Below are positions 38,400-48,816 of a stretch of 64,000 nt of DNA, piece after piece (the first letter of the stretch is position 1; each line of letters opens with the position of its first letter). The stretch lies in NCBI GenBank assembly GCA_011319805.1, contig SJRY01000272.1:62001-126000 (forward strand), in the 5' to 3' direction. The notes under the pieces are model-generated. The model was not told the origin of the DNA, searched no databases, and saw only the letters and a list, made by a program, of their open reading frames with translations. Made by a program: the position numbers and the translations under genes. The stretch is from Macrocybe gigantea (Eukaryota; Basidiomycota; Agaricomycetes; Agaricales; Callistosporiaceae).

Positions 38400-39135
38400 G
38401 GAAGCACGGCATCGTTACAGCATTGGCGTTCTGACGTCTCGGCGCCCAGGCAATCCCCGTACAACGCAAGATCGTATTTCTTCTCAAACGTCAACCTCTC
38501 GAAAGCAAAAAGTCGAGTCTTCACAAAGATGGTAACGTTGTCCCAGTCAACATTTGAAGCAAGTGCTTACCGAACATGCTTTTGTACCGCAGGATGCTCT
38601 GACAAGCTCTCCGTAAGCCCCTCCCGCCTTTGCACTTCTCTTCCTGCAGAAATGACGGTAATGGCATACAGGAATATCAAGCTATCGTGGTCGTGGCTTA
38701 GGCAATTGGTGGATCGGGCGCAGAGTCCTCTGCACCGCCATTTGCAGTGAATTTCCATGCAGTTTAAAGCTGTGAGTGATTTCTGACCAGTTTCTTGAGT
38801 TGGCGCTCAAACCTTTGTCATGCCTTGTCAGGTGGCGTTGGCCTGATGTGCTTCGCAATTGATGATCGGTCCACGCAGTTTCCATTGTTCATTGTTCAAT
38901 AATAGATAGATCTCCAGATGATCACTCATGTTGACAATGCGTGCCCATTGAACTGTGACTTCCTGTCCGATGTTCTGCGTAAATTTACGTCCAGTTAGTC
39001 GGCTTCGTGTGTCAGGGATGCAAGGGAACCTGAATCCTCTGCATCCAAAAGTACACGAGGCCCAGTGATCCCGAGGATGTTTAAATCTGCGTCGGAGCGT
39101 TTTTGCAACACCACTCTCTTTTCCCTCTTCGAAAA
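38400..39135. other. Spacer between the tandem P-loop genes
   Basis: 0.74 kb without a supported gene. It should contain the 3' UTR of copy 1 and the promoter of copy 2. Confidence 0.5.
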
Positions 39136-39943
39136 ATGTGCTTCTTCCGTAGCAAGACCGAGGCTTACTTTGGGACTGACGAAGTTGGGCCGCGAAGCAA
39201 GACGACGATCGTCATGTACGTCTTCTGCCGAAATAGGTGAATGAATGTCGCTGAACTAAGGTGCGCTTAGTTTGCTCGGTGACGCTGGGTCAGGGAAAAA
39301 TACGGTACGTCAACTCCATTTAGTGGAGATCTGCCTTTGAGAGTAATTCAATATATAGTTCATCCAGTGCTGCGAAAACAAAACCCCTCCTACTCGGCGC
39401 AATAATCTCCGCACCATTGCCTCTCATCACATTAAACATCCTACTAGACAGACGGAATCTTTCGTTCTGGTCAACACTCGTGGATATGGGGCTGTGGAAA
39501 ACAGGGAAGTAGCATTTGACGTTCGAACTTGGTTCGATGAGAAGTATGCGACGTTTGTCTTCTTGAGAACGCAGGCCTAAGATGTTGTTTATCTCTCGCA
39601 GCCCGTCCTATAAAGGGTGTCCAATTGCGATTGTCTACCTGATTCCAATCACAAAAACTCGCTCGCCAGGCCAGGAGCATTGGAAAACATCAGCCACCTG
39701 GCGGGATTTCTGCCCGGTCTCAAATGCGTCGTTCTTGCGACGTCGATGTGGATGTCTCCTCCCACACTGCATCAGGAGGAGAGGGAGAAACTCTGGCAGG
39801 TGCCAGACTGGCCCCATGACGCGAGTAAACCCAAGCTGATGCGCTTTGTCAAAACGACCGAGTCCGCTTGGAACATCCTCGACTCAATCCTTGACCACGC
39901 GCCGGGTGATGTTCGGCGGACTTTGAGGAGTATGAAGTTTTGA
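39136..39943 (+). CDS. P-loop NTPase paralogue, copy 2, with degenerate motifs
   Basis: Tandem paralogue of the gene at 37399. Exons 39136-39215 (MCFFRSKTEAYFGTDEVGPR ... TTIVI), 39271-39304 (LLGDAGSGKNT), 39359-39543 (FIQCCENKTPPTRRNNLRTI ... FVLVNTRGYGAVENREVAFD) and 39602-39943 (SYKGCPIAIVYLIPITKTRS, then ALENISHLAGFLPGLKCVVL, ATSMW, AWNILDSILDHAPGDVRR). Intron positions match copy 1 exactly. Against copy 1 the P-loop Ser/Thr of GKST is GKNT and DTPG is NTRG, so nucleotide and Mg binding are probably weakened. The last exon changes frame at about 39667-39682; one added base restores it. It may be a decaying duplicate or a divergent, non-hydrolysing form. Confidence 0.72.
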
Positions 39944-41194
39944 GGCGGCACGTAGGTCCCGTCATGTTCTCTCTAGGTGATAAAGCCACATGCGCTGATT
40001 TGACAGCCATAGCATGTACTGGCATACCTCGGCCATGGTGCGGTGGGTATCAGGGCTCGATGACGACAAGAACCGTGGAGCAAATCCTAGCCGCGAGACG
40101 TCACCATTTCGACGTCCAAAAGTAGATTGATTGCAGGCAGAACTTTCCAGAGTAGTATCATTTAAGCCTAGACCCTAGATATGGTCATCGTTATGCTCGG
40201 CCCTACCAAGGGTGTTCGTCAAATGAATTGTTTCGTACGCTATCTTCTCCCGATGGCTGCTGCTGCGTGACCCTGCACATCATATCTCCATATTCAGGAA
40301 GCGCCTTCATCCAGCACTGCGCGAACAGCTAGACGGACGGATCTTCTGTTTGTTCCATACGGCAGTCGGCCGTTCGTCGTGAACAGCAGCCCAAGACGGA
40401 TGCTTGATAGTGCTTCCTTAGCTGTCCCCTTGAGTTGAACATCGCCAGGACCCTTCGACATGTATCTAAACAGCTTTATTGCCTGCAGAGATTGCGGCCG
40501 GATGTGCAAGCCGGCATGCTGTGTCCGGAAGGAGGCAGTGCGGGACCGCCTTCAATATACGTCAACGCAGAAGGCTTGAATCAGCTGACCTCCCCCACAC
40601 AGCACAACGGTGTTTTGTCGAACAATGAGACCAAATTTTGCAAGGCCTGTTTCCATACAGATATTGGCGGAATTCCGTTCAGCCTATGGCACGAAAAGGG
40701 GGTCAGGAAGAGCCACGGCAAGACGATTGTCATCTCTATATTACGGAGCAGGCGATCGACTAACCTCGGAAAGTTCCCCCGGCATTTCATGAGACCGAAG
40801 CCATAGATGGCTCTTTATACCAGAACGGAAAAGTAGCATGGAAGTAGGTACAGGGAGCAGTGAGCGCTGCTTGTCGATACACCTGGATACGTACCCGGAA
40901 ATGGGAGGAGCGTGCTAGGCTGACGTCGCACCCAAGATCTCTAATTAAGTGAAAAAAGAAGTGAGGAGGACACCAGACCGCTAAGTATTCACTGCTTCTT
41001 CATTAGTCGGGAGAATGTAACCGAAGTCTCGGTGGGCGCCGTATACTCCATCGACGTCATCAAAGCACGCATTTCGGCGATTTCTGTATCCGCAGTCGAT
41101 GTTTGACTGTTTGATTGTGCCTACATCCGTGACTTTGCTGCTTCACAGGCTACCATTGGACTTCACGCGGAAACTGCTGGTTCTGTTAAACGGA
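39944..41194. other. Intergenic region, 1.25 kb
   Basis: No gene supported. Overlapping open frames on both strands at 40430-40810 lack motifs and splice-linked partners. The right end carries the ESF2 promoter. Confidence 0.45.
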
Positions 41195-42258
41195 ATGGCT
41201 CGCAGTGGTGCGTCAGAAGATGCTCAAGTTCATGAGGCCGAACACTCTGCTTCGATACCGGAGCCCCGGATTGGAGAGGAACTAGATAAAGAGGGATCCA
41301 ACTGGGACGGAATAGAGGAACAAGACCAAGAAACCGCTGAAGAAAGTGGCGCGAATGAAGAAGAGCATTCCCATGAGGCCGAAGACGAACGCGTGCTACC
41401 GGAAGGAGAAGGCGACGCAGAATTACCTGATGGATTGGTAGCCGGAATGGATCTGGAAGGATTTTCGGCGCCTGCAGAGAAGGTCGTCAAGCCGTTAACT
41501 AAGGAAGCGCTGGCTGCATACAAAGCTGCTCAGGACCGGGCAGGCGTCATCTACATTTCGAGGATCCCGCCCGGCATGCGACCTGCGAAAGTCCGGCATC
41601 TCATGAGCGCGTATGGGCAGATCGGTAGAGTATACCTGCAGCAAGAAGGTATGTCTCTCCCTATCGAACAAGCTGACGGGAGAACCGCACTCATTGCTGC
41701 ATTTCCCTAGATCCCAAGCGAGCATATTTGAGACGAAAATACACGTCGACGAAGAAGCCGCATTTTACAGAGGGTTGGGTCGAATTTAAAGACAAAAAGG
41801 TCGCCCGAAGGGTTGCGGAGATGTTGAACGCACAACCCATTGGAGGAAAGAAGGGATCGCGATGGCGAGACGACGTTTGGACGATGAAGTACTTGCCAAA
41901 GTTCAAATGGAACATGTTAACGGAACAAGTCGGTCAGCATTTGGATCTTTTCGTTCCCCTCGTCGCCTTTTTACATTTTATCTCAGCACATGAAGCGGCT
42001 ATTCACTCGGCCAAATTGCGGATGGAGCTCTCGCAATCGAGGACGGAACAACAAGAATACCTTAGGAATGTCGAACTTGCACGCGTGTTGGATAAGCGTG
42101 CAGAGAGGAAACGTGAAAAGGGGCAGGAGCCGCCGCAGCTCAAGCAGGTCGTCCAACCTGATAGCAAGAAGCGGAAGAAGCGCGAGGAGGATATTGGCGA
42201 GCCGGAGAAAAAGATGCGGACGGAAGGCATGGAACGGGTGCTGGGCAGTATATTTTGA
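41195..42258 (+). CDS. ESF2: Pre-rRNA processing protein ESF2/ABT1
   Basis: Nucleolar protein of the small-subunit processome that acts with the Dbp8 helicase in early pre-18S rRNA cleavage. Start at 41195 (MARSGASEDAQVHEAEHSAS). The N-terminal 100 residues are acidic. The RRM begins at GVIYISRIPPGMRPAKVRHL and continues MSAYGQIGRVYLQQE, then after a 62-nt intron (41649-41710) DPKRAYLRRKYTSTKKPHFT, EGWVEFKDKKVARRVAEMLN, WRDDVWTMKYLPKFKWNMLT. A second intron (41933-41986, 54 nt, in phase) leads to AHEAAIHSAKLRMELSQSRT and a basic C-terminal tail (KRAERKREKG, DSKKRKKREE). The protein is about 315 residues, normal for the family. Clean reading frame. Confidence 0.93.
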
Positions 42259-43078
42259 CAGTTGCTCTGGACAGGATTTTGGGGCTGCGCTAGATCTTGG
42301 TATGAGGGCTAATGCCATTTCATTGTAAAACGAACATTTAGATTGATCATCCTTCAGACACCTCTACACACCGATATCGATATTTCGCCGCTTTTATTCA
42401 TGTTGGTTTTAGAATGGACATGCTTGGCATGAGCATGTGAGAAAGCATTGTCCAGAGCGTCACAGACGGCGGCGCCAAATAAGAGATCATCGGAGCACTA
42501 GTATGCTTTCCCCCGAAATCTCTACCTAGCCCTCAATTGACAAACAGTCCACAAGTACGGCCTTTTTCGCGTCTTGTGAGTTCGTTAGGGTGCGATACAT
42601 GATAGGTTGTCGCTCGCGGGTTATCCTGGCGTTCCTTTGCCATGGGCGCATACTTTCGACCCTCAGGGGGAGCGGACCCCGAGCTAAATTCTGACAACAA
42701 ACGAGAATGTGGCATGCAACAACCTGCGTTCACCATCACCGGTACCTTTTCCCATTCCTGATGCTGGTGGTACAGAGAGAAGAGTTCACCAGATGCGGAC
42801 GACTTGACATTGCTCACGACACGCAAACCGCGTCCAGGGGCTGGCTCAAAGCATCTGTGTATCTCTGGCGGACATGCGACCTTACATCCCCATACCCTTG
42901 CAGTGCAACATTCGGACAAAACGCATTGAATACCAAGTATTCAACGCTGTTTGGCCAGTACTGACCCGTAGATAGACAGACTTTCAGGACGTGACAGTCC
43001 AAGCGGAGTGGCATTTCAAGCTGAGAAACTAACAGGCCATTCCGCATACCATGAATTGCGTATGTATGTTCGTTGGTG
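42259..43078. other. Intergenic region between convergent genes, with duplicated segment A
   Basis: Between ESF2 (plus) and the wax-synthase gene (minus). The left 430 bp has nothing recognisable. The right part, 42689-43070, is the repeat listed separately. Confidence 0.5.
42689..43070. repeat. Direct repeat, copy A, flanking the wax synthase gene
   Basis: Diverged copy of 44503-44828. Shared landmarks in the same order are ctgacaacaaacg, ctca(c/t)gacacgca, aaagcatctgt, ccttgcagtg, acaaaa(c/t)gcattgaa, aacgctgtt(t/c)ggcca, aagcggagtg and gttgagaaact-like. The last 37 bp (43031-43067, gccattccgcataccat...) instead resembles 45113-45150 inside the hemerythrin-like gene. Confidence 0.7.
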
Positions 43079-44332
43079 CTACTTAAAGTGCGCAAAGAGG
43101 CTGATGGGAAGTGTCTTTTCAGCGAGGATGCCGTCCTGTGCGAGAGAGTCCATATATGGAGGGAGGCACCACATGAACCATGCGAATGTCCAGACATAGC
43201 CCACTGTCCTCGCACACGTGGCCCACTTTCCATTCGTCGCCTTGCCCGCAAGCAGCACCCCGCACACCTGCTCAAACGCGATAGCGAGCGGCTGAGAGGT
43301 GAAAAAGATGAACGGGCGAGTGTCGAGCACGGTGCTGGTGACGGTGGTGGTGTGGACGAGACCGGTGATGAGAAACGCGGTGCAGAGACGAGCATAGGAC
43401 GAGCGTTTGGACTTGTGCGGCAGCTTGAGGATGCCGTGCGTAACGTGTTTTCCGTGCGTGGTTAGCATCTGAAAGGAACCGAGGGGTGTTAGTGTAGTAC
43501 TGGACTGAGTGATGAAGAACTGACGCGTCGCAGGAGCTGATGCCAGGTCCGCCTGAGAGAGTAGAGTTACAAATGAATGTTCTCATTGATCAACGTCCAG
43601 CTCACCCCCAGAACGTCCTGACGCTGTATGCATGCTGCCACCCTCCAAACAGATCAGGCCACTCTTCAGGTGAACTCACGCCCAGCCCGACAGCCAGCAT
43701 CGCCAAGGCGGCATGCACCATGCTCATGAACGACCACGCGCCTAGCGCAAGACCGAGCACGGCAACACACCGCGTCGGCAGCGGGTGCTCACCAAATCGG
43801 GGCGTGTTCGCGGGACGAAAAGACGGATTGCGCTGCGTGACAAAGGTAGCTACGAAATCATGCAGGACAAAGTGGGCAAGCAAGCTCTCGAGGCGTGACA
43901 GCACGAAAGACGCGCGCGGCGTGATGCGCGGAGGCGCAGGCGGGATGATCGGTGCAGGCGGCTCGTGCGTCCACCCGATTCCGCGCGGGCTGAGCAGCAA
44001 GTCGACAGCCCACGCGAGCCTTTCTGTCCACGGCGCACTCGAGACGGGGCACGTCCGGGTCTGTTCGCGGGCTCTCGAGTTGCGGCGCGCCAACACGTTC
44101 TGTGCATCGGTGAGGAGGAGGTAGTCCGCGGCGATGAAGATGTATATGAGCACGGCGGATTTGACGGACGAGTCGGCGACAACGAAGAGGTAAGGTACAC
44201 GTTGAGAGCGGCGATGGGAAGGAAGAGGAGCACGCGCAGGGGTGTGGGTGGGATAACGAGCGCGAGGACGAAGAGGGACTGCGAGAGGGTGAGGAGCAGC
44301 AAGAAGAGAGGGAGGGAATGGGCGAGGGCCAT
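43079..44332 (-). CDS. Wax-synthase-domain (MBOAT-like) acyltransferase
   Basis: Predicted ER membrane O-acyltransferase. Start at 44332 with a hydrophobic N-terminus (MALAHSLPLFLLLLTLSQSL, VLALVIPPTPLRVLLFLPIA). Then VVADSSVKSAVLIYIFIAAD, YLLLTDAQNVLARR, LAWAVDLLLSPRGIGWTHEP, SRLESLLAHFVLHDFVATFV, AVLGLALGAWSFMSMVHAAL, EEWPDLFGGWQHAYSVRTFW, and across an intron GRTWHQLLRR, the conserved FWGRTWHQ block with the probable catalytic His. The end is AFLITGLVHTTTVTSTVLDT, GYVWTFAWFMWCLPPYMDSL, LAEKTLPISLFAHFK, stop at 43079. The first exon changes frame near 44189-44196 (one T short on the coding strand). Such fungal proteins can acylate terpenoids or sterols; the substrate here is unknown. Confidence 0.8.
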
Positions 44333-44502
44333 GATGAGAGTCGGATTCTTCGTAGACGTTGGCCGCCCTGCATCGACGTCGACGTTGTACGTAAAGATCG
44401 AAATTTAAAAATCGAGTCGAGGACGTCGTTATCACCGTCTCGCACACGCCTCTTGCTTTATTTTCTTCTTCGATCCGCAGACGTCACGACACAGTTCACA
44501 TT

Positions 44503-44828
44503 TCTGACAACAAACGGGTAGCTTTCCTATTTCCTGACGCCAGTGGTCAAGGGAGTGTGCAGGGGGAGGGATTCCCCAGTACACGGACAGCTCAATATCG
44601 CTCATGACACGCAGTCGCGTCCAAAGGCCGGCTTAAAGCATCTGTATATCTCTAACGGGCATCAACCTTACATCTCCGCATCCTTGCAGTGTTTCATTGC
44701 GACAAAATGCATTGAACACTAGCTTCTGGAAGAATCCAACGCTGTTCGGCCATTACCTAGACGCGACAACCCATATACAGACTCAGTGTAAGCGGAGTGT
44801 CGCACTGCAAGTTGAGAAACTGACAGGC
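44503..44828. repeat. Direct repeat, copy B, between wax synthase and hemerythrin-like genes
   Basis: Partner of 42689-43070, about 1.8 kb away in the same orientation. It begins about 45 bp beyond the stop of the minus-strand hemerythrin-like gene. Copy A sits in the same position relative to the wax synthase stop. No open frame, terminal inverted repeat or poly-A end identifies it as a transposon. Confidence 0.7.
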
Positions 44829-44874
44829 AAGTGTAGACGTTACGCCTGGTAAGAAAAAAAAAAGTCATGACTTT

Positions 44875-45767
44875 GGCGCGAATTGCCATAGCTGTCGGAC
44901 ATGTAAGTTGAAATGACAGACACGCATATGCAATTGACACTGGTGTGCTTACCCGACGATTAGGAAAGTAGAAGACATAAGGAACGAGGATATTCTTGAC
45001 GAATGAGGGCGCTGGGGGAATCCCGAACTCTTTGGCGTATGGGTGACGGTGTAGACCAAGAAGGTGGTCGGAGGCTTTGGGAGACTGTTAGCACATCCCG
45101 ACAGGCACACATTGCCATGCCGCATACCATCGACTGCATATGTTTGTCCGACACTTCCGATATATGCTTCAGCTCTGCTTCTGTCAGTGCGGAAGCGCGA
45201 AGCTTGTCCGGAGCGATATAACTGATCTCTTGAAGAAGCTTCAGAACGCAACTGAGCGACCGTGTTGCACATGCACGTCAGCGTCGAAAAGACTCACATG
45301 CGTCGTCAGCACATGCGCAAACGCGTCAATGAGTGACCGCAACTGCCCAGCGTCGAACCTCTTGGGCTGTTGTTGAGGTGCCTTCTGGCTATATCCCCAC
45401 GTGGCGCCGGCTGGGAGACAGGACACAAGATAGTCTTTGAGATCTTCAATTCCCTTGTGAAAGCTTTCATGCTCTGCGAATAAAATCTGCAGAGGATAAT
45501 ACAAGGTTTCCTCCCATCAAGCAGTCCTTTTCTTTATCTGTCTCAATCGTAGGTGCCCTCTAAAGGTTGTCCTGTCAGCACCCACCGATTTGGAGACAGC
45601 GTGCAAGATACCTCGTATATGTGAAGCAGCGCGTTTATGAGGAACGCATGAGCACCGGCCATTTGCCATTGTTGTGCGTCAAAGACGTCCCTTGGGCGTG
45701 ATCCTTTCGCGAGATCTTCAAACGTCTGAAGGCTTGATTGCAAGCAATCTACAGTCGACTGTGCCAT
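44875..45767 (-). CDS. Hemerythrin-like (HHE) domain protein lacking its metal-binding core
   Basis: Related to fungal HHE cation-binding proteins (four-helix bundle, diiron or other metal). Start at 45767: MAQSTVDCLQSSLQTFEDLA, then WQMAGAHAFLINALLHIYE (helix A). The next readable piece is APTIETDKEKDC, then HESFHKGIEDLKDYLVSCLP, FDAGQLRSLIDAFAHVLTTH, KLLQEISYIAPDKLRASALT, EAELKHISEVSDK, then YAKEFGIPPAPSFVKNILVP, YVFYFPNRR and the last exon LWQFAPKS (stop at 44875). Homologues have about 45 residues between the first two pieces, including the HHxxEE metal ligands. Here that space is filled by an intron of about 50 nt and nothing encodes them. It is either a non-metal-binding derivative, a decaying gene, or an assembly deletion. 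Confidence 0.66.
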
Positions 45768-46123
45768 CTTGGTGCGGCCAAGGAGTATGCGAAACCTGCA
45801 TCTTTATAGTCGCGCGCCATGCAAGGGCCAAGCCAGCGATTTGTCCGGGACGCGTCGTTATATATAGTGCATCATGATTATCACCGTTCCCCAACATTCG
45901 TCCTTTCAGAGCACAAGCCATGCTTAGCTCCAAACTGGCCACTAGAATATGTGTTTAATATCGGTGCATCAACGGCAATTCGTTGGGTGCGTGGTCACCA
46001 GAATGTCCTGGATTGCGGGAATGTTGAAAGGCCGACACACAACACCAAACAGTGAATGAGTGTTGACGGAATTATCCGGGTTTAGCAAACAACTTGTATC
46101 CTCGGCCCAAAAGTTCAGTCCAA
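45768..46123. other. Divergent promoter region
   Basis: 356 bp between the start of the minus-strand hemerythrin-like gene and the ATG of subunit K. Presumed shared promoter; tatatatag at 45860-45868 could be a TATA-like element. Nothing else seen. Confidence 0.4.
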
Positions 46124-46536
46124 ATGTCCTAGTGCGCCCAATTCTCCTCATTCAGGTCTTCATCTTCTTAAACTTAAACAGCGTTATATTCGGCCGAGCC
46201 ATCAAAAACGAGTATCTCGCCTTTGGCGTGCTTGCGACCGCCTTTGGTGGTGGATATCTCGGTCTGCGGGGCGGCAAGTCGGACAAGAAGCCCGCGCCAG
46301 GACAGACGGTCGAGCAGGTCAAGGCGTCTGTCCCACTCAACGCCGGCTCGAGGTGGGCTTCCTGCAAACGCTGTTAAAAGAGCGCTGCTGACTGGCCACT
46401 TGCACACGCACAGTGAGGAAGAAGACTTGTGCGTAAAAACCCTTGCTACAACTCTCGGATTGAATTCATCTCGTTGTCCAGCATCAAGAATTTCATCGCG
46501 GAGGCAGAAAAAGCCGATGCAAAAGCGGCACATTGA
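46124..46536 (+). CDS. ATP19: Mitochondrial F1Fo ATP synthase subunit K
   Basis: Small inner-membrane subunit that stabilises ATP synthase dimers. Four exons: 46124-46131 (8 nt, ATG plus five bases), 46182-46352, 46414-46428 (15 nt) and 46482-46536, 249 nt in all, exactly 82 codons plus stop. The protein reads MSYVIFGRAIKNEYLAFGVL, ATAFGGGYLGLRGGKSDKKP, APGQTVEQVKASVPLNAGS, then SEEEDF across the tiny exon, then IKNFIAEAEKADAKAAH. The single membrane span is LAFGVLATAFGGGYLGL. The start was chosen because it alone gives the family N-terminus MSY-x-x-x-GRAIKNEYLA with GT-AG splicing. The length matches known fungal subunits. The exons are too short for ORF-based calling. Confidence 0.9.
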
Positions 46537-46777
46537 TGAAAATGGCGTTGAGGCGTGCAGACATGCCGTGCTACATCTACTTAGAGACCTGGAGCGCGTC
46601 GTACGGACTGTAGTCGCTCGTCGGGCACCTAATACGAATACATTGACTAGGATAAGCTGGAATGAGTTTTGAAAGCATGTTATACAGAAGCGTCGTCAGG
46701 TACAACGCATATTCACAACTTTGCCTCCTCCCATCACTACGCTCCTTCTACCCTTCCAACTTCGGCGACGAGTCGCC

Positions 46778-48816
46778 ATGGCGCACTCACCGCAGCGCAG
46801 TCAGTCCTTTGCAACGCCCTCAAAGGCGTCGAAACGCCACTCGTTGAACATATCCGTCGGTCCGCGACCGCTTCACCTCGTAGACGGCAACGTCCCCGCA
46901 GAACTCAATCGCCCCAGCCCAGCGACCGCACCCTTGAGCCGCGACATCGAGACAAAGCCTCTCTCCACTCCTAGGAGCGCAGACAGAGCGCAGCTCAAGA
47001 AGGCGTGGAGACAGTCGTCCATCTCGTATCTACCCCGCGAAGAACCGTTTACCGCCAGCCCACGACCCACTCTTTCGCGCGGCAAGACAGCCAATTCCAA
47101 ACGCCATAGCCTCTTTTTCACGCCTGGAGACAGAAGAAGCCTGGGTTCAGAGTCGCCAGTCGCGAAGGGCCGACCTCCGCTCACTATTTTCGATAAGTGA
47201 GTGATTGTATGCACCCTTGCTGTCGATTTTAACAAGGACGTAGACACGCTGATCTCCTGCGCTCCATCGCCCAGAAGGAATTGATATGTTTGGAGTTCAG
47301 GTCACAGCTTGCGGTGCATGAAGCGGAACTTGCCCAATGTCGGTACCGTCTTTGAACGTATCCGCTCGAATTCGCTCAACTCGTTTTTTTTTTTTAGTGA
47401 AACGCCAATGGGAGAAGATAATCAACTTGGGCTTCAGCAAGCCCGGTCAGGACGACACAGAACCGTCATCCTCAAGTCAGAGCGGCGGTGCTGTCCTTGA
47501 AGGAATTAAAGGAGGCGTGCAAGGCGTGGGCAGGCTCATTGCTGCAGGACTCTCCATAGGCGATGCCTCTCCCTCCTCGTCCGCACCCACTCCATCCCTC
47601 TCGCCTGCGCGACCGCTCTGCCGCTCACACTCGGCCAACCGGTCGAGTTCTTCCGTCTCGACCTTATCCACCAACAAGTCCACTCGTTTCTCTCAATCAT
47701 CGACATCGTCGATTGGGGAGGAACCTCCCGCCTCGTCTTTTACATCACCGTGCGCCGCATCGCGTAGACGAAGCTGTGAGGAGCGGGAGGAGGGCGATGA
47801 CACGCAGGTGCTCATGGTGCAGGACACGGGCGCGACGCCGACGATGAGCCCCAACCCTGCGTTTGTCCAAAAGCAAGAGCGGTGCCGGCTCCAGGTGCAG
47901 CATCAGAGGCGCCAAGCCACGCGTGACCAGCTCATTTGCTCCAATCCGGAGATCGACAGCCAGACCATGTCCGTGTCCAGCTCGCTCGCGTCGCCCGCCG
48001 CGAAGGTGCACCGACGCAAATCGCGGGACAACAGCCACCTGTCGGAGGCCGACCTGATCTCTTTCGCGCAGGAGAGCTCATCTTTGGTCCTTTCGCCGTC
48101 TTCCTCTCCTACACGTCGGCCGCTGTCTTCAACGATGTCCTATGAACATGCCACCAGGCGGGACTCCATATCCAAGGCGAAGCGGCTTAGTGTAGGCGGG
48201 ACGGCGTTCCCGCCCGTATCGTCAATTCCAGGTTTGGGCTCCTTGACCGTCGCGGCAGCCGCGGCGCCACCTATGTCGTCCTGGGTACAGACAGTAGGCA
48301 AGAAGTGGGAGGAGTTGCAGCGTGGTTCTACGTGAGTTCCATATTATCTCATGCACATCTTTTTTTCCATCTGAAGGTACCATTCGACGTCTTTGGCAGG
48401 CTGTCAAAAAGTTCCAAACGTGCCTCGCTCATCCTCTCCGACATGTCTCTCTCCATTGCCTCTGCTCTCTCCCTTCGCCGCAATCCACATCTGCTTCGTC
48501 CCCGACTCCGCCCCCACCCTACTTTAGCCCTTTGTCTCCGTCGTCTGCGACAACGAGCGCCACGTCGACGTCGACATCGTCAAAGTCACCGTCCTTGTCT
48601 TTGCTCGATGATGACGATGGCTCAGGGGCATTAATGTCATCCGCGACCGTGATGACGCCCGAATCGAAGCACGGAAACCGGCATCAGCACCAGCAGCCTC
48701 TGAAGGCTGCCAAGATGGAGGCACGGCCATCATCATCGCTCAAGCCAGTCCGTGTCTCTCCGCAGTCAAAGCTAGGGTCTAGAATGCAACCCGAGGAGGA
48801 CGAGTGGAATTGGTGA
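46778..48816 (+). CDS. DUF4048-like Ser-rich protein
   Basis: Function unknown; fungal family. Start at 46778 (MAHSPQRSQSFATPSKASKR). Exon 1 is Ser/Pro/Arg-rich and ends PPLTIFDK. Exon 2 (from about 47248) gives a short coiled coil: HADLLRSIAQKELICLEFRS, QLAVHEAELAQC. Exon 3 follows a very T-rich acceptor and reads VKRQWEKIINLGFSKPGQ, then a long disordered Ser/Thr region (RSSSSVSTLSTNKSTRFSQS) and the conserved SSWVQTVGKKWEELQRGST. The next exon continues SKRASLILSDMSLSIASALS. The C-terminus is ALMSSATVMTPESKHGN ... QPEEDEWNW (stop 48814-48816). The last exon changes frame at 48469-48473; adding one C gives a continuous ALSPSPQSTSASSPTPPPPY. The join between exons 2 and 3 is also out by one base. 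The SWV..VGKKWEE motif is the conserved part. Confidence 0.68.

Noticed and set aside
43602..44447. Long minus-strand open frame starting upstream of the wax synthase ATG
   Set aside because: Its first 80 residues are Arg/Pro/His-rich and read antilogous to the hydrophobic N-terminus in the neighbouring frame. Only its downstream part is the real wax synthase; the upstream part is a shadow.
47745..48038. Minus-strand frame within the DUF4048-like gene
   Set aside because: Antisense shadow with Arg/His-rich composition and no support.
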